From: Rubrivivax sp.
GTDB lineage: Bacteria > Pseudomonadota > Gammaproteobacteria > Burkholderiales > Burkholderiaceae_C
DNA: 64,000 nucleotides
Reading direction: 5' to 3'
Assembly: GCA_016707445.1 (NCBI GenBank)
Contig: JADJHR010000002.1
Location: 66,791 to 130,790, forward strand
Part shown: positions 53,589-63,132 of the stretch, piece by piece
Layout: the number at the start of each line of letters is the position of its first letter
How positions within the stretch are numbered: the first letter of the stretch is position 1
The notes under the pieces: generated by a model
The model's input: only the letters and a program-made list of their open reading frames with translations
What the model was told of the DNA's origin: nothing
Databases searched by the model: none
Position numbers and translations under genes: made by a program

Positions 53589-56500
53589 TACCTCCAGCAG
53601 GCACCGGCGACGACGGCGCGCCACCCCCGCCCGCCGCTGAGCGCCATTCATAGTCGAAGCGCATCGCCGTCGTATTTCTGGCGCCGCACAAACCCAGCAC
53701 TTCGATGGTCATCAATGGACGGCGAGCGATGGTTTCGCTTTCGATCCGTGGGGGTGGCAGCGCGCTCAGGTCCAGTTGATTGCCCAGCGCCGTGTTGGTG
53801 CGCGTCGTCGGCGGATCGATCATCTGGGCGACACGTCGAGCGTAGGTCCCATCGCCGACGGGCAACACGGGGCCGCTGTAGCTCAGATACTTCAGAAAGA
53901 AGGTTTCGTTGACCTGCACCCCGTCACGGGTCAGCAGGCGCACGATGCGCATCTGCAGCGGCTGCGTGTGGCTGGTCGGCAAGGCCCAGTCCAGCGTCAC
54001 CGCGCACTTCAACGCGGCGCCTTCATAGTTGATGTGGGACAGCTCGGCACGCAGGCGGCCATCACGGTTTTCGAACACGGTGGCAGGCTCGAACAGACGC
54101 ACGACGCCGGTGTAGCCCGATGTCTCCTGCTGCACCAGGCCCTGCATCTGGCTGCCGTCCTTCAGCACCACCAGCACGGCAACGTTGCCCGGGGGCACCG
54201 CGCTGCTGTCGGCGCTGGCGCTGAACTGTCCATTGGCGTCGTACTGGAAGCTCAGGCCCGGGATCACGCTGCCCTCGACCGAGCCCACGCGCGCTTCCAC
54301 ACGCTGGATCAACGCGCCGCTTCGACCCGGGGTCGACGCCAGGCGCGGAAACAGCGCGCGTCCGCTGACCGTCAGCTGGTCCGATCCGGTGGCACTCAGC
54401 TTCAGTGCGTCGATCGACGGGCAGGCACTGTCGGCGGCGTCGAGCCGGCCCTTGTTCAAGCTGCGATCGGCGGCCAGCCTGCCCTTGGCCAGACTGGCCG
54501 CGTTGCGCTGCGCGGGCTCTGAGCCGTAGAACTCTTCATGGTCGACGTCGCCCAGGTCGATGGCTTCGGGGCCGTACAGGCCGGCAGCCTGCTGACTGAA
54601 CAGCGGTGCGGCGCCGTCGCTGGTCTGGCTGCCGCCTTTCAGCAGCAGCCGGTTCAGCGTGGCACCCTTTTCGGTGCCGGAGGACGCCGCGAACTTCGCC
54701 ACTTGCTGGCCGCGGAACAGCAGCCACCAGGCGCCGCTGGCGTCTTCGTGCTCGACCGTGGCCGAGCCTTGCTTGGTGCCGGTCAGAAAGCTGTAGCTCG
54801 GCCCGGGATCGATCTCGCGTGTGCCGATGTTGGTGTTGAACTCATCCAGGTTGGCGCTGTACAGCGTGGGCGCCAGCGCAGTTTCGGCGGCCGCGTCCAG
54901 GGTCGGGAACATCGCCCGCAGGTTCATCCTGTCCTTCTGGCGCAGGCTCAGCCGCAGGTCGCGCGTGCCCGGGGTGTCCAGCTGCATCCAGGCCACGCCG
55001 GTCTGCACCAGGTTCTGCAGCGGCAGCCGGTAGCCGTCGATCACCAGGTCGTGCCCGGCCTGCATCGCGAAGCGCATGCTGATCAGGGCCGCACCGTGGT
55101 GCGGCGTGCCCCAGGTCACCAGTCGCTTGACCTGCGCCTTGAACTTGGTCGGCATGAAGCGCAGGCCCGCGCGTGCCACCAGGCCGCCTTGCGAATGGCC
55201 AACGATCAGCGTGTTCAGCGGCATGGCGTTGTCGAGCATGCGGCTGAGCTGGCTGTTGCTCTTGACCTCTTCGCCGACCAGGCGGCCCAGGGCTTCGCCC
55301 AACGTTTCCTGTACGCCACCGCCCTTGGCCGACACCGGCGAGTAGATCGCGCGATAGCTCGGGTAGATGAACTCGTAGAACGCCGTGCAGGCGTGCGGGT
55401 ACAGCGGCTTGCCGCTGAGATCGGTGGCCAGCACCTGCTGGTACAGCAGGTCCCAGACGCGCTTCTTGTAGCCGAACTCCCAGGGGGCTGCAGCATTGCC
55501 CTGCGTGTAGCCGGCCTTTTCTTCCTCGTTGTGGCCATGCACCAGCAGCACCAGGTTGCAGATCGGCTGGCGCGCCAGCGTGGCCAGTTCGGCGGCCGTG
55601 GCCGGCCTGCGTCCGCCGCTGCCGACCAGGGCCGGATCGGCCACCATGCGCACCAGCGCCGGTTCACGTTTCCAGTTGAGGTCGTTCTGGAAGGTGGTCA
55701 GGATGTAGCGCGCGCCACCCACCCAGTCATAGTCGTCCACCGACGTGCGTGCACGCGCGCGCAAGGCCCGGGCACGTGTGCGCTGCGCAGCCTGGGTGGC
55801 GTCGCTGGTGGCATACAGCCCGTCGCGAAACAGCGGGTCGACGAACGACAGCCGCCCCTGCGCGTCTCGCGCCACCGGCAGCAGCGCCTCGTGCTCGTGG
55901 TCCATCACCCCGTCGACCACGGCCGCACCCAGGCGCAGCACGGCCAGCGTGTCGGGGTTGAGACCGGCCGCATCCTGGGCCGGAATCCTGAAGACCGGTT
56001 TCAGGGCGGTGACGTTTTTCGAGCCCAACACGTACAGGCCACGCAGTGAACCAGTGGCCTGCAGTTCCGGGCGCCTGGCCAGCGCGGCCAACGCCTCGGC
56101 GTCGAACCCTGCTTCGCGCTCGAGTTCCATGCCGAAGCCGGCCGGCTGCGCGCCCAGGTCGACGCGTGAGCCGTCTTCCAGCACCACGGCCAGCGCGGCA
56201 CCGTTGTTCGAAAAGTCGCTGCGGTCCAGCACCGTGCCGGCCGGTGGCACCGGCGTGCCGTTGCTGTAGCCCGTGGCGCCGGCGTTGCAGTCGGCCGGGC
56301 GCACCCGGCACCAGTCCTGCAGCACCTGCGGGGCCCAGTAGTCGATGGTCTCGAACTGCTCGAGCCGGCCCTGCGTGAAGTCGCCCAGACCGAACACCCG
56401 GCCATCGGTGGTGATGCCCAGGTAGCGTGTGCCCCAGGGGCCGCTGTAGTCGCGTGCGTTGAAGGTCAGCCCCAGGTAATCGACGCTGGGAAAGTGCAGG

Positions 56501-56713
56501 CTGGCCGCCGCCGGGAACAGGTCGCCGATGCTGTATTCGGCCCAGTCCAGGGTCATCTCGGCCGTCACCAGCGCGGCGCGCCCGTCCACGGCCAGCGCCG
56601 TGCGCGATCGGTTCTCGGCCTGTGCCAGCGCGCTGGGGTCCCGATCGTCGTCACCACCCCCCGCAGGCGGCCAGTGACAGCAGGGCCAGCCCGCAAAGCA
56701 TCGAACGATTCAT
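53563..56713 (-). pseudogene. Large lipase-like lipoprotein, copy 2, frameshifted in the signal peptide region
   Basis: A paralogue of the neighbouring lipase. MNRSMLCGLALLSLAACGG starts at 56713, but a C6 run at 56657-56662 (C5 in copy 1 at 53096-53100) adds one base just after the lipobox and shifts the frame. The large frame reopens at 56589. With one base removed it has 1,049 residues. The hydrolase core (LVLLVHGHNEEEKAGY, IVGHSQGGLVARAG) is intact. The last ~27 codons, a Gly/Ala/Pro-rich tail, run into duplicated MscS-derived sequence, replacing the original stop. Confidence 0.75.
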
Positions 56714-57062
56714 GTCTTGTCGGCTCCGTCGGCCACCGACCGCGTCACGGCCAGGGCGCAGCGACCCCGCCGTGGGCCCTGCCAGCAGGGCCACGCCGTC
56801 AAGAAACCAGATTGGGTTGAGATCGCCCCAGGTGCCGGCATTGCCGGACCTGTCCGCGGGGATGGCGTCGATGCGGCATGGGCCGCGGCCGACTCAAGGG
56901 CAAGAGCGAGAATGTTCGAGTTGAATATAGGCCGGCCACGGGCCCGACGACCCGACGTGCGGCCACGATCTGCGCCTTGGATGATCAAACTCAACGATCA
57001 TCGGTTGCCGCCGACAGGCAGCGGCTGGAAAGTCTTGGGCGTGCTGTGGCGGACGCGCTGTT
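56714..57062. other. Intergenic region carrying the duplicated lipase 5' flank
   Basis: The first ~280 bp are a near copy of 53152-53432, the flank of lipase copy 1. Identity ends after GATCAAACTCAA at about 56993. The remaining 70 bp up to the anti-sigma gene show no feature I can name. Confidence 0.7.
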
Positions 57063-58040
57063 TCAAGGCTGCAGCTGCGCCTGCCAGGCGCGGCCGTCGT
57101 TGCCTTGCCAGGTGATGTTCGGGCCATCGACGCGCAGGCGGCCCAGCGGCCGGCCGAGCGCGTCGCTCACCACGTCACCCGCACCGGGCGGCAGCGGCTC
57201 GCTGGGCCGCCACTCGCCCTGCACGCGGGTACGCAACGCCGACAGGCGATCACGCCAGACCGCGTCTCCCGCACCGCCAGCTGCGGCCAGTTCGGCGATG
57301 ACCGGCGCCAGCACATCGTGGGCGGGCGCGGCCAGGCGCGCGGCGGCCTGCGCGTTGGTCGCAGCTGGCGGTGCCGCGGCACCCTTGATCGCGGCTTCGG
57401 ACCGTTCGGCGCGCTGAGGCCCAGGGCCCTGGATCTGCCCGGTGGCCGAGCCAAGCTTGGCGTCCGCCGCCGTTTCGGGCCTGGGCGCTGCGGCCGGCGC
57501 CACGACAGGGGCGGGCGCCGGCGCGGGCGCTGCCGGCGCAGGTTCGCGTTGGCGCTCGGCCAAAGCATCGTGGCGCGCTGCGCGGCCGGCCCCGGGCTGC
57601 GGCGCTGTTTGCGGTGCTGGCGGTGCTTGCGGTGCCGATAACGCGGCCGATGGTTTGGCAGGTGCAGTGGCTTCGGTTTGAATTGCAGGCGCTGCTGCTG
57701 TCGGTGTCGCCTCTTGCGCCGGTGCGGCAATCGGGTCCTGGCCGGGCAGGGCCTCGGGCGGTGGCCCACCCTGCCACATCAGGCCGACCAGGCCGGCGAT
57801 CAGCAGCGAGCCCAGCGCGCCCGCGGCCATCGGGGTCGACAGCCAGCCGAACCAGCGTTCGAACCCACGGCCCTGCGAAGCGGCGGCCCGGGTTGGCAGC
57901 GCGGCCTGTCGCGCGTGTTCGAGAATGCGCGCGCTCAGTGCCGGTGGTGGCGCCGCATCGTGGTCGGGCGCGTGGCGCAATGCCGCCTGCAACCGCGCGT
58001 CGCGCGGCACGTCGTCGTCTGGCCGGTGCGGCGTGTTCAT
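57063..58040 (-). CDS. Probable anti-sigma factor, single-pass membrane protein
   Basis: A 325-residue protein. A cytoplasmic N-terminal ~65 residues (DARLQAALRHAPDHDAAPPPALSARILEHARQAAL) is followed by one membrane helix (AAGALGSLLIAGLVGLMW) and a long Ala/Pro-rich periplasmic linker. The C-terminal domain reads WRDRLSALRTRVQGEWRPSEPL. It overlaps the ECF sigma gene by 4 bp (ATGA), the usual arrangement for a sigma/anti-sigma pair. No zinc-binding HxxxCxxC motif is present. The role is inferred from topology and context. Confidence 0.65.
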   Translation of the reverse strand: MNTPHRPDDDVPRDARLQAALRHAPDHDAAPPPALSARILEHARQAALPTRAAASQGRGFERWFGWLSTPMAAGALGSLLIAGLVGLMWQGGPPPEALPGQDPIAAPAQEATPTAAAPAIQTEATAPAKPSAALSAPQAPPAPQTAPQPGAGRAARHDALAERQREPAPAAPAPAPAPVVAPAAAPRPETAADAKLGSATGQIQGPGPQRAERSEAAIKGAAAPPAATNAQAAARLAAPAHDVLAPVIAELAAAGGAGDAVWRDRLSALRTRVQGEWRPSEPLPPGAGDVVSDALGRPLGRLRVDGPNITWQGNDGRAWQAQLQP

Positions 58041-58642
58041 CGCAGGCCCGCCGCGGACAGGTGAGCGCCCATGCAGTCGCGCAGTTTGCTCATTGCGTAG
58101 CGCAGCCGGCTCTTGGCGGTCTCGAAGCCGAGGTCGAGCGTGCGCGCCAATTCGTCCAGCGTCAGCCCATCCTCGTGATGCAGCAGGAACACCGCACGCT
58201 GCGCCACCGGCAGGCGGTCCAGGCAGTGCAGCAGGCGTTCGCCGGCCTTGCGCCAGAAGGCCTGCTCGGCTGGGTCGTTCGCGTCGGCCGATGGCCAGTC
58301 GGCCCAGGGGTCGTCACCGGCGCCGTCATCGCCTGGCGGGCCGTCGTCCACCGACAGCTCGCGGCCGCTCTTGCGCAGACAATCCACCGCGCGGTGGTGT
58401 GCCAGCGTGAACAGCCAGGTGCGAAAACTGGCACCCTGCGGGGCCCAGCGCTGGCGCGCCTGGATCACGCGTGCCCAGGTGTCCTGGAACACCTCGTCGG
58501 CCTGTTGCGCCAGCGCCCGGCCCAGCACGCGGCGCACGAAGCGGTACAGCGCCGCATGGTGGCGCTGGTACAGCGCATCGAAGGCGCGTGCATCACCTTG
58601 CGCGTAGGCACGCATCAGGTGGTCGTCGTCGGCGGCGTTCAT
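58037..58642 (-). CDS. ECF-type RNA polymerase sigma factor
   Basis: A 201-residue sigma-70 family factor with regions 2 (YQRHHAALYRFVRRVLGRALAQQADEVFQDTWARVIQARQRW, then FRTWLFTLAHHRAVDCLRK) and 4 (CLDRLPVAQRAVFLLHHEDGLTLDELARTLDLGFETAKSRLRYAMSKLR). I start at MNAADDDHLMRAY (58642). The anti-sigma gene follows with an ATGA overlap. Its regulon is unknown; no matching promoter was sought. Confidence 0.92.
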   Translation of the reverse strand: MNAADDDHLMRAYAQGDARAFDALYQRHHAALYRFVRRVLGRALAQQADEVFQDTWARVIQARQRWAPQGASFRTWLFTLAHHRAVDCLRKSGRELSVDDGPPGDDGAGDDPWADWPSADANDPAEQAFWRKAGERLLHCLDRLPVAQRAVFLLHHEDGLTLDELARTLDLGFETAKSRLRYAMSKLRDCMGAHLSAAGLR

Positions 58643-58717
58643 GTCACTTCTACGTTTCAACCCCGCAAACGGGGCTGGCGCGTATCACCTGCCATGACCG
58701 ATACCGGATCCACCGAA

Positions 58718-59305
58718 TCAGGCTTTGACTTTCGGCACGCGCCCCATCAGGTAGAACTCGTCGTTGGGCCGCATGCCGCTGACGTTGGCCAGCCGGTTCG
58801 ACAGGCCGAAGAAGGCGGTGATGGCCGCGATGTCCCAGATGTCGTCGTCGGAAAAACCATGCGGGCGCAGGGCCTCGAAATCGGCTTCTTCGACCTCGTG
58901 CGAGGTGGTGCACACTTTCATCGCGAAGTCGAGCATGGCACGCTGGCGTGGCGGGATGTCGGCCTTGCGGTGGTTCACCGCCACCTGGTCGGCGATCAGC
59001 GGCTTCTTCTCGTAGATGCGCAGGATGGCGCCGTGCGCCACCACGCAGTACAGGCAATGGTTCACCGCCGAGGTGGCGGTGATGATCATCTCGCGTTCGC
59101 CCTTGGTCAGGCTGCCCGTGTTCTTCACCAGCAGTGCATCGTGATAGGCCATGAAGGCGCGCCACTCGGCCGGCCGGTGCGCCAGCGCCAGAAAGACGTT
59201 GGGCACGAACCCGGTCTTGGACTGCACGTCCAGGATGCGCGTCTTCATGTCGTCGGGCAGGCTGTTCAGGTCGGGCACGGGCCAGCGGGAAATGGGTGCG
59301 TTCAT
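58718..59305 (-). CDS. AhpD-like/carboxymuconolactone decarboxylase family protein
   Basis: A 195-residue protein of the peroxidase-related enzyme group. The redox CxxC is in NHCLYCVVAHGA, with His in the same segment, as in AhpD. FVPNVFLALAHRPAEWRAFMAYHDAL precedes it, and FSDDDIWDIAAITAFFGLSNRLANVSGM ends the fold. It may act as a small alkylhydroperoxide reductase or thiol carrier. It sits 75 bp upstream of the ECF sigma gene on the same strand and 12 bp after the MsbA gene. Confidence 0.88.
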   Translation of the reverse strand: MNAPISRWPVPDLNSLPDDMKTRILDVQSKTGFVPNVFLALAHRPAEWRAFMAYHDALLVKNTGSLTKGEREMIITATSAVNHCLYCVVAHGAILRIYEKKPLIADQVAVNHRKADIPPRQRAMLDFAMKVCTTSHEVEEADFEALRPHGFSDDDIWDIAAITAFFGLSNRLANVSGMRPNDEFYLMGRVPKVKA

Positions 59306-59317
59306 GGTCGGTCTCCT

Positions 59318-61042
59318 TCAGGTACGGAACTGCATGGCATGCAGGCGGGCGTAAAGGCCGCCCTGCGCAAGCAGTGCGGCATGGTTGCCTTGTTCGATCA
59401 GCCGCCCGGCCTCGAGCACCAGCACGCGGTCGGCATGTTCGATGGTGGCCAGACGGTGTGCGATGACCAGCGTGGTGCGGCCCTTCATCAGCCGCTCCAG
59501 CGCATCCTGCACGGCACGTTCGCTTTCGGCGTCCAGCGCCGAGGTGGCCTCGTCCAGGATCAGGATCGGCGCGTCCTTGTAGATCGCGCGCGCGATCGCC
59601 ACGCGCTGACGCTGCCCACCCGAGAGTTGGCTGCCGTTGTGGCCGACCAGCGTCTGCAGGCCCTGCGGCAGCGCACTGACGAAGTCGAGCAGGTTGGCCG
59701 CGCGCAGCGCGGCGCGCACGCGGCCTTCGTCCACGGCATCACCCAGCGCCACGTTGGCCGCCACGGTGTCGTTGAACAGCACCACGTCCTGGCTGACGAG
59801 CGCGAACTGCCGGCGCAGCGCGCGCATGTCCCAGTCGCGCAGCGGCCGGCCATCGAGCAGCAACTGGCCCGAGCTGGGTTCAATGAAACGCGGCAGCAGG
59901 TTGACCAGGGTGCTCTTGCCGGCGCCCGAGGGCCCGACCAGGGCCACCGTCTCGCCTTGCCGCAGCTGCAGGTTCAAGCCCTGCAGTGCAGGCTCGCCGT
60001 CGCTGCGGTAGCGCAGGCACACGTCCTTCAGTTCGATCGCGCCCAATGCGCGCACCGGGGCGTGGTCGCCGCCTACTTCGAACGGGCTTTGCTCGATCAG
60101 CTCGACGCTGCGTTCCACCGCAGCCAGGCCGCGGGTGATCGGCGCCATCACGTCCGACAGGTGCTTGATCGGCGTCACCAGCAACAGCATCGCGGTGATG
60201 AAAGCGACAAAGCTGCCCACCGACGAGCCGCCGCTGCCGGCCTGCCACAGCGCCATCGCGATCACCGACGACAGCGCGAACGCGGCCAGCATCTGCGTCA
60301 CCGGTGTGATGCTGGCGCTGGCCACCACCGATTTCAGCAGCAGCCGGCGCAGCGCACTGGCCTTGGCCGTGAAGCGCCCGGCCTGCGCCGGCCCTGCGCC
60401 GTGCAGGCGCACGATGCGCCAGGCCAGCACGTTTTCTTCGACCACGTAGGCCAGCTCGTCGGTGGCACCCTGGCCCTGCACGGTCAGCTTGTGCAGGCGC
60501 CGACCCATGGTGCGCATCACGAAGGCCAGGGTGGGAAACAGCAGGGCGACGAACAGCGTGAGCGGCCAGTTCAGCCACAGCAGATAGCCCAGCAGCGCAA
60601 CCATGGTCAGCGAGTCCTTGACCAGCGTGAGCAGCGCGCCGATCAGCTGCGTGGTGCCCTGCTGCACCTCATACACCAGCGTGTTCGTCAGCTGGCTGGC
60701 CGAATGCCGTGTGTACAGCCCGGGGTCGGCCGCCAGCAGGCGGTCGAACATCGCCTGTCTCAACTGCAGCACACCGTTCTGCGCCGCCGACGCCAGCCCG
60801 TACTGGGCGACGAAGCCGGCCACGCCACGCACGAAGAACAGCGCGATCAGCGCCGTCGGGATGCTCCACAGCGGCAGCTCTCGGCTGGTGAAACCCTTGT
60901 CCAGCAGTGGCTGCAGCAGCGCCGGGATCATCGGTTCGGTGCTCGCACCGACTACCGCACCCAGGCCCGCCAGCATCAGCGCGCGGCGGCCGGACTTCAG
61001 GTAAGGCGAGATGCGTGCAAGACGCTGCGTGATCGGGGCCAT
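59318..61042 (-). CDS. msbA: Lipid A export ATP-binding/permease protein MsbA
   Basis: A 574-residue half-size ABC exporter that flips lipid A-core across the inner membrane. Six membrane segments span residues ~20-310 (MLAGLGAVVGASTEPMIPALLQPLLDKGF and others). The ATPase has Walker A GPSGAGKSTLVN, signature LSGGQRQRVAIARAI and Walker B ILILDEATSALD, with His in VIAHRLATIEHADRVLVL. The call rests on length and the EPMIPALLQPLLDKGF segment. It is divergent from tolB across 181 bp. Confidence 0.88.
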   Translation of the reverse strand: MAPITQRLARISPYLKSGRRALMLAGLGAVVGASTEPMIPALLQPLLDKGFTSRELPLWSIPTALIALFFVRGVAGFVAQYGLASAAQNGVLQLRQAMFDRLLAADPGLYTRHSASQLTNTLVYEVQQGTTQLIGALLTLVKDSLTMVALLGYLLWLNWPLTLFVALLFPTLAFVMRTMGRRLHKLTVQGQGATDELAYVVEENVLAWRIVRLHGAGPAQAGRFTAKASALRRLLLKSVVASASITPVTQMLAAFALSSVIAMALWQAGSGGSSVGSFVAFITAMLLLVTPIKHLSDVMAPITRGLAAVERSVELIEQSPFEVGGDHAPVRALGAIELKDVCLRYRSDGEPALQGLNLQLRQGETVALVGPSGAGKSTLVNLLPRFIEPSSGQLLLDGRPLRDWDMRALRRQFALVSQDVVLFNDTVAANVALGDAVDEGRVRAALRAANLLDFVSALPQGLQTLVGHNGSQLSGGQRQRVAIARAIYKDAPILILDEATSALDAESERAVQDALERLMKGRTTLVIAHRLATIEHADRVLVLEAGRLIEQGNHAALLAQGGLYARLHAMQFRT

Positions 61043-61223
61043 GGAGCGGGCTCATTATCGCGGCCGACCGTGACCTGGCCGCTGCCTACAATGCCCGACG
61101 CCGGGCGCGCGGCCCGGTCTCGGTTGCGGCGGCCCGCGCATGGGCGGCGATGACGAAAGGCCACAGGTGGAGGACCGGGTGAACGCAGTGAACCTTTTGC
61201 ACGCACGGCGATCCATCGGCCCC

Positions 61224-62507
61224 ATGCCATCACGCAGACAGTTCATGGGCGGCCTGGCCGCATGGGGCGCGCTCGGTCCCTTGCCCGCTGCCGCGCAGTT
61301 CAGGGTCGAGATCTCCGGCATCGGCGCCACCCAGGTGCCGATCGCCGTGGCCAACTTTCGCGACGAAGGCAAGACCGGCCTGTCGCTGGCCGGCGTGATC
61401 CGCGCCGATCTGGCGCGCAGCGGCCTGTTCCGCACCAGCGAGTCGAGTGAAGCGCTGGACGAGCGCAGTGTCATCAACACCGCCGAATGGCGCGGTCGCG
61501 GCTTCGATGCCGTGGTGGGTGGCTCGGTCACGCGGCTGGCCGATGGCCGGCTGGACGTGCGCTACAAGCTCTGGGATGCCGTTCGCGGCGAGCAGCTGCT
61601 GGGCCAGAGCAAGCTGGTGCTGGCGGCCGACCTGCGGCTGGCCGCCCACCGCGTGGCCGACGAGATCTATCAGGCCATCACCGGCGAGCCCGGCGTGTTT
61701 GCCACGCGCATCGCCTACGTGGTGCGCAACGGCCGTCGTCACACGCTGCTGGTGACCGATGCCGACGGCGAAGGCGGCCAGGTGGCGCTGGCCAGCAACG
61801 AGCCCATCATCTCGCCCGCCTGGTCACACGACGGGCGCGAACTGGCCTACGTGTCGTTCGAGCTGCAGAAGGCCGTGGTCTGGATCCAGAACGTGCAGAC
61901 CGGCGAACGCCGGCAGCTGGCCAACTTCCGTGGCTCGAACAGCGCGCCGGCCTGGTCGCCCGACGGGCGCGAGCTGGTGGTCACGTTGTCGACCGCCGGC
62001 ATCGCGCAGCTGTTCGTGATGCCGCGCCAGGGCGGCACGCCGCGCCGACTGACGACCAGCAATTCGATCGACACCGAGGCCACCTACAGCCCCGACGGCC
62101 GGTTGGTGTACTTCGTCAGCGACCGCGGTGGCGGCCCGCAGATCTACCGCGTGCCGGTCGGCGGCGGCAACCCCGAGCGCGTCACCTTCGACGGTGCGCA
62201 CAACATCAGCCCCGCCATCAGCCGCGACGGCCGCTTGATGGCCTACGTCGCGCGGCAGGCCAATGGTGCCTTCAAGCTGGCCACGATGGCGCTGGACGGC
62301 AGCGGCGGCGCCCCGCGCTTGCTGAGCGACACCAGCGACGACGAAAGCCCGAGCTTTGCGCCCAACGGCCGGCTGATCGTCTACACCTCGCGCGAGAAGG
62401 GGCGTGACGTGTTGATGACCACCACGGTCGATGGCAAGATCAAGACGCGCCTGGTCAGCAGCGGCGCCGACATGCTCGAACCGGCGTGGGGCCCGTTCAA
62501 CAAGTGA
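61224..62507 (+). CDS. tolB: Tol-Pal system protein TolB
   Basis: A 427-residue periplasmic beta-propeller that links Pal and TolA during outer-membrane constriction at division. The signal MPSRRQFMGGLAAWGALGPLPAAAQ has a twin-arginine motif (SRRQFM). An N-terminal domain (VEISGIGATQVPIAVANF) is followed by propeller repeats (ISPAWSHDGRELAYVSFE, APAWSPDGRELVVT, EATYSPDGRLVYFVSD, ISPAISRDGRLMAYV). I start at 61224; earlier in-frame starts such as a GTG at 61179 are possible. tolQRA must lie elsewhere, as none is upstream. Confidence 0.94.
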   Translation: MPSRRQFMGGLAAWGALGPLPAAAQFRVEISGIGATQVPIAVANFRDEGKTGLSLAGVIRADLARSGLFRTSESSEALDERSVINTAEWRGRGFDAVVGGSVTRLADGRLDVRYKLWDAVRGEQLLGQSKLVLAADLRLAAHRVADEIYQAITGEPGVFATRIAYVVRNGRRHTLLVTDADGEGGQVALASNEPIISPAWSHDGRELAYVSFELQKAVVWIQNVQTGERRQLANFRGSNSAPAWSPDGRELVVTLSTAGIAQLFVMPRQGGTPRRLTTSNSIDTEATYSPDGRLVYFVSDRGGGPQIYRVPVGGGNPERVTFDGAHNISPAISRDGRLMAYVARQANGAFKLATMALDGSGGAPRLLSDTSDDESPSFAPNGRLIVYTSREKGRDVLMTTTVDGKIKTRLVSSGADMLEPAWGPFNK

Positions 62508-62565
62508 ACCTGCCCCCGACGCGATCTCGCCGACTTTCCGATTCCCCCTGACCCAGGAGCGAACG

Positions 62566-63132
62566 ATGACCCTCAAACCCACCCTGTCACTGGCGGCGCT
62601 GTGTGCTGCCGCCTTGCTGGCCGGCTGTGCGTCCAGCGTCAAGCTGTCAGACACGCCGGTCGAGACGCTGACCGCCAAACCGGTGGGCGGTGGCGGCAGT
62701 TCGTCCAGCTCGTCGGGCGCGCCGGGTACCTCATCGGCAACGCCGCAGTCGGGCGTGGCCACGGTCAACCTGGCGCAGCCGGGCGCCGATGCAGCGGGCT
62801 CGGGCATAGGGCGGGTGGTGTTTTTCGACTTCGACAGCTTCGTCATCAAGGACGATTACAAGCCCGTGATCGAAGGCAATGCCAAGGCGCTGGTGGCCAA
62901 CAAGCAGCGTCACATGGTCGTCGAAGGCCACACCGATGAGCGCGGCAGCCGCGAATACAACCTGGCGCTGGGCCAGAAGCGCGCCGAGTCGGTGGGTCGC
63001 GCACTGGCCCTGCTGGGTGCAGAGCCGCAGCAGGTCGAAGCCGTCAGCTTCGGCGAAGAGCGCCCGGCGGTGCAAGGCAGCGACGAGGCAGCCTGGGCCA
63101 AGAACCGGCGCGCCGAGATCAAGGACCGTTGA
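62566..63132 (+). CDS. pal: Peptidoglycan-associated lipoprotein Pal
   Basis: A 188-residue outer-membrane lipoprotein that binds peptidoglycan and TolB. Signal LSLAALCAAALLAGC has the lipidated Cys at residue 21. A Ser/Gly-rich linker (residues ~43-60) is followed by the OmpA-like domain: VFFDFDSFVIKDDYKPVIEGNAKAL, VVEGHTDERGSREYNLALGQKRAESV and NRRAEI near the end. AGGAG precedes the ATG at 62566. It is 58 bp after tolB and overlaps cpoB (TGATG). Confidence 0.96.
   Translation: MTLKPTLSLAALCAAALLAGCASSVKLSDTPVETLTAKPVGGGGSSSSSSGAPGTSSATPQSGVATVNLAQPGADAAGSGIGRVVFFDFDSFVIKDDYKPVIEGNAKALVANKQRHMVVEGHTDERGSREYNLALGQKRAESVGRALALLGAEPQQVEAVSFGEERPAVQGSDEAAWAKNRRAEIKDR

Larger units (their letters stand above)
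49743..56993. repeat. Tandem duplication of a 3.6-kb unit (MscS 3' part, lipase, 5' flank)
   Basis: Unit 1 runs from about 49743 (inside the MscS gene) to 53432. Unit 2 runs from 53436 to 56993. The 5' parts of the lipase genes and ~280 bp of flank (53152-53432 against 56714-56993) are nearly identical. Lipase middles and ends are more divergent, and unit 2 has lost ~170 bp around the MscS/lipase junction. The shared flank carries a TATATT element on the minus strand near 53364 and 56926 that may be the -10 of both genes. Confidence 0.85.

Noticed and set aside
57614..61153. An uninterrupted 1,179-codon frame on the plus strand
   Set aside because: It lies antisense to the anti-sigma, sigma, AhpD-like and MsbA genes, is Gln/His/Arg-rich without any domain, and is explained by the GC-rich third positions of those genes.
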